Below, piece after piece: positions 15,476 through 23,107 of a DNA stretch of 30,753 nucleotides (its first letter is position 1; each line of letters starts with the position of its first letter). The translations under genes were made by a program, and so were the position numbers. Source of the DNA: a virus; IMG/VR virus record IMGVR_UViG_3300045738_002445, positions 1 to 30,753 of that record; one strand, written 5' to 3'. The notes under the pieces are model-generated. The model was not told the origin of the DNA, made no database searches, and saw only the letters and a program-made list of their open reading frames with translations.

Positions 15476-16709
15476 TCTGCCCTCCTATCTTTTGCTGGCC
15501 CAGGGCCGCCGGCAGATCGTTCCGGCGCTCGAGGTCCATCCATTCGCGCGGCTCTTCGGGGTGCAGCCATGGCGTATGACCGCCTGCGCCAAGCCCTTTA
15601 GCGAAGAACTCCGCCTGATCCTTCATGGACCCGCGCAGCAATGCGCCGGCGTTGAACTTGACCTCATACTCATCGGCCTCGCGATCGGTCAGCAGCGAGC
15701 GTTCGATCGCCTGCTGCCACGCCTCGAACCAAGGGTTCAGGCCATAGCGGACAAAGAACTGCCCCAGCACATCGATGCCTGAGCCCCATGACGTATCGTC
15801 GACCCCCAGAAGCGGACGCGGGACGCCGAAGGGGCGCGCCGTTTCTTCGATCTGGTGCTTTCGGTTCTCCAGTCCCTGCCCGTCTCGGCCGGGGTGCTGG
15901 TTTGGAACCAGGTCCATGCCTTCTTCGAGGATCTTCCACTTGTGCGCATTCTCGGCGCCCGCATCATCGTTCATGCTGGCCTTGAGCCGCTCATAGGCCT
16001 CGGGCGAAAGCTTCTCTTTATGCCTAAGCGCGCCGCCGATGATCATCCCGTTGCGGAACATCCGGGCCGCGGACTTCTCGGCTTGTAGGGCCAAGCCGAT
16101 GGCTTCGGCAGACTGCTTCACCAGAGAAAGGCCCGTGATCCCGTCATCTGACAGCCCATAGCGCAGATGGAATACTTCGGACTGCGGGAGCGTGATGGGC
16201 CCGCGGCTGCCGCGCGTCACCACATACTCCAGCGCCCAATCGTCGCGCTGCTTAACCGTTACCCGATCCCCCGCGATTGGCACAAGCTGCATCACGCGGG
16301 GGCCGCTGCGCACGATCATCGCGAAGGCATCGCCATCCGTCAGCGCCCGTTGCTGCATCAGGCTGCGGAACTCGAAAGCGGTCTGCCAAGCGTTCGGCTT
16401 GCGGTGCAGCACCCGAAACAGAGGGTGATCGCTGGCCTTTGATTTGTCCGCCTTGCGCTGCATGTGCAGCGGCAGCATCCCGATGCTGAAGGCAATGAGC
16501 GACACGCAGCGCAGGATGGTCGTGTTCTTCATCGCCGACTTGGCATTGATATGCGCCCCGGATTCCGTCATGCCGCCGCCGCCCGTGCGCATGAACTCCA
16601 AGAGCGCTGGATCATCCAGACCGTTGAACACAGCGCCGCCCGGAACGCTGGCCTGCACCTCCTTTTTGCTCTCTGCGGCGGGGCGCCGGAACAGATTTAG
16701 AATTCCCAT
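15462..16709 (-). CDS. Portal protein (HK97 gp3 type)
   Basis: A 415-residue portal protein that forms the dodecameric ring at one capsid vertex. Features include MGILNLFRRPA at the start, NTTILRCVSLIAFSIGMLPLH, HPLFRVLHRKPNAWQTAFEF and ARPFGVPRPLLGVDD, followed by the long wing/stem helices. All are family landmarks (the NAxxxxCVxLIAxxIAxLP and FGVPxxLLG boxes). Length is typical. The ATG at 16709 has AAGG 7 bases upstream. It is placed between terminase and protease, the standard HK97 order. Confidence 0.95.
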   Translation of the reverse strand: MGILNLFRRPAAESKKEVQASVPGGAVFNGLDDPALLEFMRTGGGGMTESGAHINAKSAMKNTTILRCVSLIAFSIGMLPLHMQRKADKSKASDHPLFRVLHRKPNAWQTAFEFRSLMQQRALTDGDAFAMIVRSGPRVMQLVPIAGDRVTVKQRDDWALEYVVTRGSRGPITLPQSEVFHLRYGLSDDGITGLSLVKQSAEAIGLALQAEKSAARMFRNGMIIGGALRHKEKLSPEAYERLKASMNDDAGAENAHKWKILEEGMDLVPNQHPGRDGQGLENRKHQIEETARPFGVPRPLLGVDDTSWGSGIDVLGQFFVRYGLNPWFEAWQQAIERSLLTDREADEYEVKFNAGALLRGSMKDQAEFFAKGLGAGGHTPWLHPEEPREWMDLERRNDLPAALGQQKIGGQNEPA

Positions 16710-16718
16710 AACACCGCC

Positions 16719-18428
16719 TTAAAACGTCAGAATGCCGCGCTCTTCGTAAACCGATGGCCCACCGTGCCCGACTGGGTTCCAGCTCATCAGCATCACGGCG
16801 TTGAACAGCGCCATGAGCGGGTCGATCTTTGCCGACCCACTGCGCGCCTTGGTCACCAGCACGGCATTGCCGCGGGTCTCTGTCTTCGCATTGCCCACAC
16901 ACCACCGCATGAGCCGCTGGTCGCAATGCACCAGCGTCTTGTTCTTCAGCTTAACGGGCGTCCCCTTGATCGCCGCGTTCAGCTTGTAGCCTTGGCTGAT
17001 CGCCCGGATGTCCTCGATCTCAAACCCAGCTTCGATCAGCGCGTCGACGATCGAAGCCACACCTTCTGGGTCCATCCCGATCCCGTCTTCTTCTGGCAGC
17101 AGCCCCGCCTCCTGTAGCCGATGGCAGATCGCTACGATCTCGGGGTTGGCCTCGGCGTCGAGGTTGTCGACCAGCGTCAGATCACCGGCCTCGACCAGCT
17201 CGTGCAGTTCGGGCGCGATGCTCTTGCGCAGCGTCAGCACACCCCGATCCGCCCAAGCCCGGCCCCAGTGCATCCAGCGCTTTGTTTCCGCGTGACGTCC
17301 CAACACCGAGACACCCAACAGATCGTCCAGCCCGCCACCGTCGAGGCCGACAACGCAGACCTCGGAAGAGGCGATGATCTCATCGAGCGTCATCTCCGGC
17401 CGCCCAGCCCCGGCCCAGTGGTCCGCGCCGATCCACCGCTCGGAGTGCAAGCCTAAGCCGATCTCAATATTGAGATGTTGGCTCATCCAAATCTGTTCTG
17501 CCTCAGGGCTGATTGCCCCGTTGTTCGTGTAATCATCTTCCAGACGCTGCTGGCTGATAGAGCGGCCGAGGTTCGGCAGCACCAAGGGCCAGTTCTCGCG
17601 GTTGCGCCAGTACCGCTCCTTTTTCTGCAATGCCTCCGGAAACTCATAGAGCACCGGCAACATGATCGGCCGCGAGCCAGCTTTACCGTCCCGGATCGCC
17701 CGGGCCTTGCCGATCTCGGCCTTCCAAATGCCCGCCGGCTCTTTGTCCGACTGGGTGGTGATCATCATCAGCTGACCACCGGTCATGGTGATCCCGCCGC
17801 CCCTGATCTGTTGCATCACCTGCTGCGCGCCGTTCTTCTTTCCGAGTTCGTGCAACTCATCGATGATTGTCATAACCGGGATTTCTCCGGTTACGATCGA
17901 GGTGTCGAAGGTCTTCACCTCCAGTTCCGTGCCTGTTTTGTAGCGTGTGATCGTCTTGGTGTGATCCTGAACCCGGAAGACCTTGGCCAGTTTCTCATCC
18001 AGCCGGATCATGCCCTGCGCCTGATCGAAGAGGCGGTTCGAGATGTTCTGCGATGGCCCGATCAGTAGCATCTGACCGTTGGGTGACTCGTTCATGTAAA
18101 GCGCGGTCAATGCGAGCCCCGCGCTATAAGTTGTCTTCGAGCTCTTCTTCGGAACCATGCAGAGCAGTTCCCAGACGAGCCTTTCCTTCGTCTCCGGATC
18201 CTCGCTGGCCAGAAAGGCGACCAGCACATCGCGGAACCAATCGCCGCAGGCTTCGCTCATCGGCGGGTTGCCTGCGACATCGGGCAGCCGGAGCCGGTTG
18301 AAGAATGCCAGCGCCTTGCGCGCCTTGGCCTCATTCAGCGGCACATCGGCCATTGGTGTCTCGCGGCGGCGCAGCCGCTCCCACCAATCCGGACAGGCGA
18401 ACCGCGGCAGCGGCTCAGTGGAGTCCAT
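16719..18428 (-). CDS. Terminase large subunit
   Basis: A 569-residue DNA-packaging motor. The ATPase part has a Walker A-like VPKKSSKTT (residues 92-100), a deviant P-loop as in HK97-type TerL, Walker B VMTIIDE (Asp190, Glu191) and a coupling motif ITTQS (223-227). The nuclease part starts at about residue 355 with VVGLDGGGLDDLLGV (Asp363 likely metal ligand) and ends with KIDPLMALFNAVMLM. ATG at 18428 overlaps the small-subunit stop by 14 bp. It cuts concatemeric DNA and pumps it into the prohead through the portal, whose gene follows 9 bp after its stop. Confidence 0.95.
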   Translation of the reverse strand: MDSTEPLPRFACPDWWERLRRRETPMADVPLNEAKARKALAFFNRLRLPDVAGNPPMSEACGDWFRDVLVAFLASEDPETKERLVWELLCMVPKKSSKTTYSAGLALTALYMNESPNGQMLLIGPSQNISNRLFDQAQGMIRLDEKLAKVFRVQDHTKTITRYKTGTELEVKTFDTSIVTGEIPVMTIIDELHELGKKNGAQQVMQQIRGGGITMTGGQLMMITTQSDKEPAGIWKAEIGKARAIRDGKAGSRPIMLPVLYEFPEALQKKERYWRNRENWPLVLPNLGRSISQQRLEDDYTNNGAISPEAEQIWMSQHLNIEIGLGLHSERWIGADHWAGAGRPEMTLDEIIASSEVCVVGLDGGGLDDLLGVSVLGRHAETKRWMHWGRAWADRGVLTLRKSIAPELHELVEAGDLTLVDNLDAEANPEIVAICHRLQEAGLLPEEDGIGMDPEGVASIVDALIEAGFEIEDIRAISQGYKLNAAIKGTPVKLKNKTLVHCDQRLMRWCVGNAKTETRGNAVLVTKARSGSAKIDPLMALFNAVMLMSWNPVGHGGPSVYEERGILTF

Positions 18429-18897
18429 GGCTCGATTCTTGGCTCAGTTCGCGCTCGAGTTCATCGTCCGCCTCATGCCCCATAAGTTCGCGGCGCTGTT
18501 TAACCCCCGGCGATTGCTGGCGCGGCTGATCGCTGCCCATCTCGCGCTCGGCGATCTCACGCTCCGCCTTCTCAAGCAGCGGCTCCAGTGCACGCATGGC
18601 CGAGACGCTGCCTTTGTCCGCCTGGGCATCGAGCCGGAGGATATTGCGAGCCCGCATTTCTGCGATCGCCATCTCCCGCGCCAGCTTGGCCTTGACTTTC
18701 CCACTTTGAAAATAATGCTTCCTCAGCGTCGGTACGCTGATGCCCAGTTCCCGCGCGATCTGCGAGTTATTCAAACCCGCGACCAGCAAGGCTCTGATCT
18801 TACTCGCATTTTTAGAAGTGGCGATATGACCGGTTCGACCCGGACCACCGCGCCCCTCAGGAATAGGGTCACCCAGCAAGTCAAATCTCTGATCCAC
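18415..18897 (-). CDS. Terminase small subunit
   Basis: A 160-residue DNA-recognition subunit. A clear helix-turn-helix at about residues 36-62 (ALLVAGLNNSQIARELGIS, then TLRKHYF) would bind the pac or cos region. The middle is a charged oligomerisation helix (LEKAEREIAEREMG) and the C-terminus is disordered. GTG start is used; a GGAG lies 11 bases upstream, rather far, so expression may be low or depend on coupling. It overlaps the large subunit gene by 14 bp. Confidence 0.88.
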   Translation of the reverse strand: MDQRFDLLGDPIPEGRGGPGRTGHIATSKNASKIRALLVAGLNNSQIARELGISVPTLRKHYFQSGKVKAKLAREMAIAEMRARNILRLDAQADKGSVSAMRALEPLLEKAEREIAEREMGSDQPRQQSPGVKQRRELMGHEADDELERELSQESSHGLH

Positions 18898-18957
18898 CAG
18901 AAAAAAATCTCCGAATGATGGGGCTGCCGGTTTCCGCTCTGGCGGGGTGGCAGACTT

Positions 18958-19311
18958 TTACCCCCCCTCCCCTCGGCGTTCCTGCCGCTGCTTCTCGCTG
19001 TCGTGGCAGGCTTTGCAGAGGCACTGAAGGTTGTTGCGATCCCAGAACAGGTCCGGATCACCACGATGTGGGCGCTTATGGTCAGCCACCAGCTTTGATG
19101 TGTTCGCTTCGATCCGTTTGCACCAAGCGCAGGTGAAGCGCGCCTCTTCGAGAACCGACCAGCGCAACCGACGCCAGCGGGCCAGTGAATACCAGCGGTG
19201 CGACGAGTGGCGCGGGCCTTCGGCTTTGACAGGCTTCTTTGGGTCCGCATTCAACCGCGATGCAGTCCGACCGATCCGCGCGCCCATGCCACGACCAGCA
19301 AGCCTACCCAC
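18958..19311 (-). CDS. HNH endonuclease (packaging-associated)
   Basis: A 117-residue basic HNH nuclease. The beta-beta-alpha-metal core is clear: a Cys pair (FTCAWC, residues 61 and 64), LVADHKRPHRGD (Asp77-His78), NNLQCL (Asn94) and CKACH (Cys99, Cys102, His103). HNH genes next to terminase are typical of HK97-like cos phages, where the enzyme works with terminase in specific genome cleavage. The GTG at 19311 is preferred because GGAGG lies 6 bases upstream; a GTG at 19332 lacks one. It is the first gene after the putative late promoter and leader hairpin. Confidence 0.88.
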   Translation of the reverse strand: MGRLAGRGMGARIGRTASRLNADPKKPVKAEGPRHSSHRWYSLARWRRLRWSVLEEARFTCAWCKRIEANTSKLVADHKRPHRGDPDLFWDRNNLQCLCKACHDSEKQRQERRGEGG

Positions 19312-19342
19312 GCGACACCTCCGCCCACCCACAAACGCAACT

Positions 19343-19371
19343 CGCCCGGAGAGGGTGATCCTCTCCGGGCG
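19343..19371 (-). terminator. Strong leader hairpin before the late operon
   Basis: A perfect 12-bp inverted repeat, CGCCCGGAGAGG / CCTCTCCGGGCG, with a 5-base loop. On the minus strand it is followed by AGTTGCGTTTG, a poor T-tract, and on the plus strand by CTATTGGGG. It lies about 15-45 bases downstream of the expected start of the late transcript. It could be a conditional terminator, an RNA stability element or part of a packaging site. Confidence 0.55.
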
Positions 19372-19391
19372 CTATTGGGGTGCATGTCGGT

Positions 19392-19420
19392 TGTATAGCC
19401 CCCACCAAATTAGCGATCAA
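19392..19420 (-). promoter_or_regulatory. Candidate late promoter
   Basis: On the minus strand TTGATC (19420-19415) and TATACA (19397-19392) are separated by exactly 17 bp, four of six matches each to sigma70 consensus. It overlaps the stop of the unknown 222-residue gene and points to the HNH-terminase-head-tail operon, with no other promoter-like site in the gap. Not proven. Confidence 0.5.
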
Positions 19421-20085
19421 CAACTTTTTAAAGCAGCCTGCCGCCAAGGCTGCCTAGAAGGCATCTCATCACTGACGCTCCAACGCGACAAAGATGAACA
19501 GAAACCGAGGTTTACCCGTAGCTCGAGCAGTGCTGACCACCATTGAAGATAATCACGTCGAGCGCCCGCGATCATGCTCGCTTGGGGTTGATAGGTCACA
19601 GGGCAGACCCGGCTTTCGAACCGCTTCACTTTACGCGGACCAACTTCGCTCAACCAGCAGACATGCTCGGTCGCGGCCTTCTGACCTTCAAACCGCTTCT
19701 GGTGCCAGCCCACCGGCACGCATCGCGGCGTCACGCCGACATAGGCTTCCGGCACAGCACGCGCCCGCGCCAACTCAGCAATCTGCACCGCCATGCGCCG
19801 GCCACCGCAGCCCTCGGGCAGCACGGCCACCGCTGAGGCAACGATGTCAGCATCATGGTCTGGGTACGACCGGCCGCCGCCATCGATCTTGCAGCCCAAC
19901 AGCCCGCGCTGCGCCATGCGGTAAGCGTTGCCGACATGGCCATAGCCCGGAGCCAATGTGCCCTCATCCTCAAAGTCGATCGAAGCGCACTCATCGGCGA
20001 ATGCCCATTCCAACAGCCGCTGGATTGAGATCGGCTTACGCACGCGGCCCATCGCCTCAGCCTTCAAAGGTACCATCTGCATCAT
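19417..20085 (-). CDS. Unknown protein in Q-antiterminator position
   Basis: A 222-residue protein whose family I do not recognise. It begins VRKPISIQRLLEWAFADECA, has several Cys residues (GLLGCKIDGGG, LPEGCGGRR, HVCWLSEVGPRKVKRFESRVC), and ends with YLQWWSALLELRVNL followed by WSVSDEMPSRQPW. The Cys pattern could bind zinc, but spacing is irregular. ATG overlaps the upstream stop as ATGA. It is the last gene of the early/replication run and lies directly before the putative late promoter and leader hairpin, the location of Q in lambdoid phages. A late-gene activator or antiterminator role is therefore an inference from position only. Confidence 0.6.
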   Translation of the reverse strand: MMQMVPLKAEAMGRVRKPISIQRLLEWAFADECASIDFEDEGTLAPGYGHVGNAYRMAQRGLLGCKIDGGGRSYPDHDADIVASAVAVLPEGCGGRRMAVQIAELARARAVPEAYVGVTPRCVPVGWHQKRFEGQKAATEHVCWLSEVGPRKVKRFESRVCPVTYQPQASMIAGARRDYLQWWSALLELRVNLGFCSSLSRWSVSDEMPSRQPWRQAALKSC

Positions 20086-20693
20086 GCGCCCTTCTCATCC
20101 AACCAGCCGCGCAGCATGGCTTCGGTTTCGTGATAGCGCCGTAGCCAGTTCCGCTCTTCGCCGGTCACCAGCACGCCGCGCGCTTGGCGATCCTCGATCA
20201 GTTCGACCCGGCGCGCATAGTCCGCGGCCCGCTCGTTGATCCCGGCCCATTCGCGATCGGCGAGCGGCGGGCGCTTGTGGCTTTTCCAGAACGCATACTC
20301 AGCGACCAGTCGGCCCGGCACTGCGGCTGCCTTGCGCCCGGCTGCCGATACGAACCACGACCGCAGCCCCGGCACATCCTGCAACGGCATGCGCTCTCGT
20401 GCCTCAGCAAATCCAAGAAGGCTGACCCGGCTGGGCCAGAAGACCTTGTTCGTACCTTCGCCCTTGGTGCGCATGCAGGCAGCCAGCACCCGCAGGGACT
20501 CGTCGGAGAGATACCCAAGGTCATCCGCCATCTGATCCAGCTTGCGCCGCTGATCTTCGGCCGAGGTGTGATGCTTGAACCGCATCCCGTCTTTCACCAG
20601 CGGATCGATGAAGAGCCTGCGCACCCGGGCCCGGTTGGTTTCCTGCGGCGCAGCGGCTTCCTGCGCGCTGTCGGTGGTTGTGATCTGATCCAT
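20082..20693 (-). CDS. Conserved phage replication-region protein (helicase-loader position)
   Basis: A 203-residue, highly charged, mostly helical protein. After a disordered Gln/Thr/Ala-rich N-terminus it reads RVRRLFIDPLVKDGMRFKHH, then LDQMADDLGYLSDESLRVLA and VFWPSRVSLLGFAEARERM, with an Arg-rich C-terminal helix pair. I recall similar proteins after initiator genes in Rhodobacterales phages but no named function. Its place directly downstream of the initiator equals that of lambda P, so loading of the host helicase is possible but unproven. The start is uncertain: ATG at 20693 is used, and ATG at 20702 has its G-rich tract too close. Confidence 0.6.
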   Translation of the reverse strand: MDQITTTDSAQEAAAPQETNRARVRRLFIDPLVKDGMRFKHHTSAEDQRRKLDQMADDLGYLSDESLRVLAACMRTKGEGTNKVFWPSRVSLLGFAEARERMPLQDVPGLRSWFVSAAGRKAAAVPGRLVAEYAFWKSHKRPPLADREWAGINERAADYARRVELIEDRQARGVLVTGEERNWLRRYHETEAMLRGWLDEKGA

Positions 20694-20712
20694 TTGCCCC
20701 ATTCCCCTTTTC

Positions 20713-21411
20713 TCAACCCAGTCCCGCCGCTGCCTGTTCGGCATCGGTGAGCAGCTTCGCAGCGATGATGTGATCGGCGATCCACGGTTTAAGATCGGTA
20801 AGCGCATCAGCCCGACCTTCACGCCATCTGGCGACGGCATCTTGCGCATCGCGCTGAACCATCAGGTTTTTGGAAAACTTCGCGCCCTGCGCCCTTTGGT
20901 TCTTCTGTGGTTTATCTATATTATGCACAAAAGCAGATTTGCCCCCTTTTCCGTGCAAATCTGCCCCCTTTTGCGAGACAGGAAAGGGGGCATTTCTACC
21001 CCCTTTTAAGGGTGCATTTTTACCCCCTTTTAGCTGCACGATCTTGGCCCGTGTGAGGAAGCCATATTGCGTGCTACGCCCCCGGCCGACACCCGCAAGA
21101 ACAACGATCCATTCAGCGTCGACCAGTTCCTTGATTACCCGCTTGATCGTGTCATCTGAGCAGCCGTGAATCTCAGCCAGCTGACGCCGGGACGGATCGC
21201 ACCGGTGGGTTTCGCGGTTGGCGAACTCCAGCACCAACGTGTCGGCGACAAGCCTTGCCATAGGGCTCAGGGTGCTGTCGCGGCGGACGCTTTCCATCCA
21301 GCCCCATCGCTGCTGGCGCCACTCTTCCGGCGCAATAACGCGAAGTTCCCCCTCGAAGGGAGACGGCTCAATGTCGTATTTGCGCCTTGGGTCCACAGGT
21401 TCCGTCCTCAC
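20713..21411 (-). CDS. Replication initiator-like protein with helix-turn-helix domain
   Basis: A 232-residue protein with a helix-turn-helix of the phage replication-initiator type at about residues 48-115: LSPMARLVADTLVLEFANRE, CDPSRRQLAEIHGCSDDTIK and a wing ending GRSTQYGFL. A low-complexity linker with repeated LKGGKNAP/LKGGRNAP units (127-160) follows; those codons carry the iteron-like DNA repeats. The C-terminal helices (about 180-232) may contact the helicase or its loader. The arrangement, DNA-binding domain, origin inside the gene, interaction domain, matches lambda O in principle, not in sequence. The GTG start at 21411 has only a weak ribosome-binding site; start uncertain. Confidence 0.72.
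   Translation of the reverse strand: MRTEPVDPRRKYDIEPSPFEGELRVIAPEEWRQQRWGWMESVRRDSTLSPMARLVADTLVLEFANRETHRCDPSRRQLAEIHGCSDDTIKRVIKELVDAEWIVVLAGVGRGRSTQYGFLTRAKIVQLKGGKNAPLKGGRNAPFPVSQKGADLHGKGGKSAFVHNIDKPQKNQRAQGAKFSKNLMVQRDAQDAVARWREGRADALTDLKPWIADHIIAAKLLTDAEQAAAGLG
20897..21031. repeat. Iteron-like repeats with adjacent AT-rich stretch: candidate phage origin
   Basis: Four direct copies of RCCCCCTTTT at 20941-20950, 20963-20972, 20998-21007 and 21022-21031, each preceded by a T-rich half (consensus about WTTTYTRCCCCCTTTT), plus one inverted copy at 20981-20991. Neighbouring direct copies are 22-35 bp apart. Immediately to the left, 20897-20940 is AT-rich (TTTATCTATATTATGCACA) in an otherwise GC-rich gene, like a DNA unwinding element. 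All lies within the initiator gene. Confidence 0.65.
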
Positions 21412-21515
21412 ATGCCTGTTGGCACGACGAAACGCCGTGCCTATGCCTTACTTGTCGGCCTGCTTTAACCGCCTGCCGAACCATTCCGATTGGTTTTCAG
21501 AACGACGCGCCCCTC

Positions 21516-21980
21516 TTACGGAGGCTGCGCCGCCTGGTCTGTGCTGTCGGGTGAACCGGGCGGCTTAATGATCAGCGGCCACTGGGCGCGGAACTCCGCC
21601 CTGTCAGGCCGCCAGCGGATGTACTGCCCCCGGAAAGGCAATCCATAGAGGCGGTCATAGTGGACCTGTAGCGAACCGAAGTCGCCAAAGCCCTCATCGC
21701 GCGCGAGTGTCTCAAACCAATCCGGCGTGACCATCACAGCATTGCCAAGGGTTACCTTGTCAGCCTCGATGACGATCTCTTCGGAGCGGCTACAGGGCGC
21801 GACAATCAGGCGGTGGCACTCCGGCGACTTCATCCAGAGCGGTGGCACAGCGCCGCAAAAAGCATGGACAGTGCCGCCGACCGCCACATGGGGCCGCTTG
21901 CCATGAGGCTTGATCACGCTGGCCTTGATGCCAAAGATGATAGCGCGGGCGTCCTCTGGCGAGAAGTTATAGGCGACCAT
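21516..21980 (-). CDS. ASCH-domain-like protein
   Basis: A 154-residue protein with the outline of the ASCH fold (PUA-like, nucleic-acid binding): MVAYNFSPEDARAIIFGIKA at the start with the F/I-xGxK box, a middle beta region (IVIEADKVTLGNAVMV), then WFETLARDEGFGDFGSLQVH and a final GQYIRW. Known relatives include YqfB, an N4-acetylcytidine amidohydrolase; the Thr of its Lys-Thr-Glu triad appears replaced here, so I do not claim that activity. ATG has GGAGG 7 bases upstream and overlaps the methyltransferase stop as TGATG, so the two are co-translated. Role may be RNA or modified-base binding. The 104 bp that follow (21412-21515) hold nothing I can identify. Confidence 0.65.
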   Translation of the reverse strand: MVAYNFSPEDARAIIFGIKASVIKPHGKRPHVAVGGTVHAFCGAVPPLWMKSPECHRLIVAPCSRSEEIVIEADKVTLGNAVMVTPDWFETLARDEGFGDFGSLQVHYDRLYGLPFRGQYIRWRPDRAEFRAQWPLIIKPPGSPDSTDQAAQPP

Positions 21981-22681
21981 CAGGCGACCTCCGTCATAGC
22001 GGCCTGAACGCGGGCACAAGCCGCCTCAAAATGATCAGGATTCTTCTCGATCCCAATGGCACGGCGGCCCAGATTGGCAGCTGCGACCAGCGTGGTGCCG
22101 GCCCCCATGAAAGGATCAAGGACAAGATCGCCTGCGCGGCTGGAATTTGCGATATAGCGCGCCATGAGCTCGACCGGCTTTTGCGTCGGATGCACAGCCC
22201 CCGCAGGACGCGCCATGCGCGTGATCCGCTTATCGCCACCATTCGCGATGTCTCGCGCACGCCCCTTCCAAAGGTAGAGCGTGAACTCGCTGTCCTTCAT
22301 GTAGAAGCGCGTTCGGGAGGGTACGATCTTATCCCAGGTCAGCAGACTGTGAAACCGGAACCCCGCACCCAGAAACCCCGCATGAGCGGCAAACAGGTTC
22401 TTGTCGTCGCACATCACATAGGCGTCGGCATCCGGTGACAGGGCGCGGTAGATCGGCCCGCCGATATCGCCCCATTCGACCACATCCATGAGCAAACCGC
22501 TGTTATCGTAATTCACGGCGGACAGTTTGCCGCCCATCGCACCGGCACGATTTCCACCAGAGGTCAGCCGGTAAGGCGGGTCAGTGACCAGCAGGTCTGC
22601 CTGACCTTCGAGGCCCCGCAAAACATCCAGCGCATCACCAAGATAGAGCGTGCACGACCCGAAATGACGCACGGCGCTCAT
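21980..22681 (-). CDS. DNA (adenine-N6 or cytosine-N4) methyltransferase, orphan
   Basis: A 233-residue SAM-dependent DNA methyltransferase of the N4/N6 group (pfam01555-like). The catalytic motif TDPPYRL lies at residues 33-39, and the SAM-binding motif LDPFMGAGTT at 188-197, the order DPPY then FxGxG of the beta class. VHPTQKPVELMARYI (163-177) is also typical. It lacks the extra C-terminal domain of CcrM. No restriction enzyme gene is adjacent, so it is probably an orphan enzyme that protects phage DNA or alters regulation. ATG has AGGGGGG 4-5 bases upstream and overlaps the stop of the 82-residue ORF as ATGA. Confidence 0.92.
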   Translation of the reverse strand: MSAVRHFGSCTLYLGDALDVLRGLEGQADLLVTDPPYRLTSGGNRAGAMGGKLSAVNYDNSGLLMDVVEWGDIGGPIYRALSPDADAYVMCDDKNLFAAHAGFLGAGFRFHSLLTWDKIVPSRTRFYMKDSEFTLYLWKGRARDIANGGDKRITRMARPAGAVHPTQKPVELMARYIANSSRAGDLVLDPFMGAGTTLVAAANLGRRAIGIEKNPDHFEAACARVQAAMTEVA

Positions 22682-22926
22682 ATTTCCCCCCTGCCGGAAT
22701 GAAGAGTGCACCTGTTTTCTGGGCGCTCGCACTGACTGAATACCCGGCCTACTGAAACGAGCGCCTGCAACGCGACGAGCTCTTGGACTAGAATGGAAAC
22801 ACAAGCCAAATGTTGATCATCTGGTTGCCGCGCGACATATTTGAATAGTGATATGGCGCGCTTTGAGTGGTCCCCTTCTCTTTTCAGAATTTGGCGGATT
22901 TCCCGCGCGTGAAGATCAATGACCAT
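22678..22926 (-). CDS. Hypothetical protein upstream of the methyltransferase
   Basis: An 82-residue protein of unknown family. It starts MVIDLHAREIRQILKREGDH and has a central hydrophobic helix (LACVSILVQELVALQALVSV). ATG has GAGG 9 bases upstream and the stop overlaps the methyltransferase ATG (ATGA), so it is likely co-translated with it. The N-terminal helix with HAREIRQILK could be a small DNA-binding motif but that is weak. No function is claimed. Confidence 0.5.
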   Translation of the reverse strand: MVIDLHAREIRQILKREGDHSKRAISLFKYVARQPDDQHLACVSILVQELVALQALVSVGRVFSQCERPENRCTLHSGRGEI

Positions 22927-23107
22927 AAGCCAAATCCTCTACGATTAGCCCCACGAAAGCTTTGCCACGCGAATTGGATGGGGCGGAGCGCATCCCCAGA
23001 CGCTGCGCACCGCCCCAGAACCGCAGCTCGACAGAGGGAACGCAAAGATGCCCCTCCGGAGCCTGCGAATGACGAAATCGAACAACCGAGACCGCTGAAT
23101 TGGTCAC
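22916..23107 (-). CDS. Possible small protein (63 aa) linking regulator and methyltransferase genes
   Basis: A 63-codon frame with a GTG start that overlaps the stop of the upstream regulator as GTGA and ends 11 bp inside the 82-residue gene. The overlaps at both ends match the style of this operon. The protein (VVRFRHSQAPEGHLC, then LRFWGGAQRLGMRS) resembles nothing I know, and a competing open frame of similar length overlaps it, so this may be chance. Confidence 0.35.
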   Translation of the reverse strand: MTNSAVSVVRFRHSQAPEGHLCVPSVELRFWGGAQRLGMRSAPSNSRGKAFVGLIVEDLAYGH

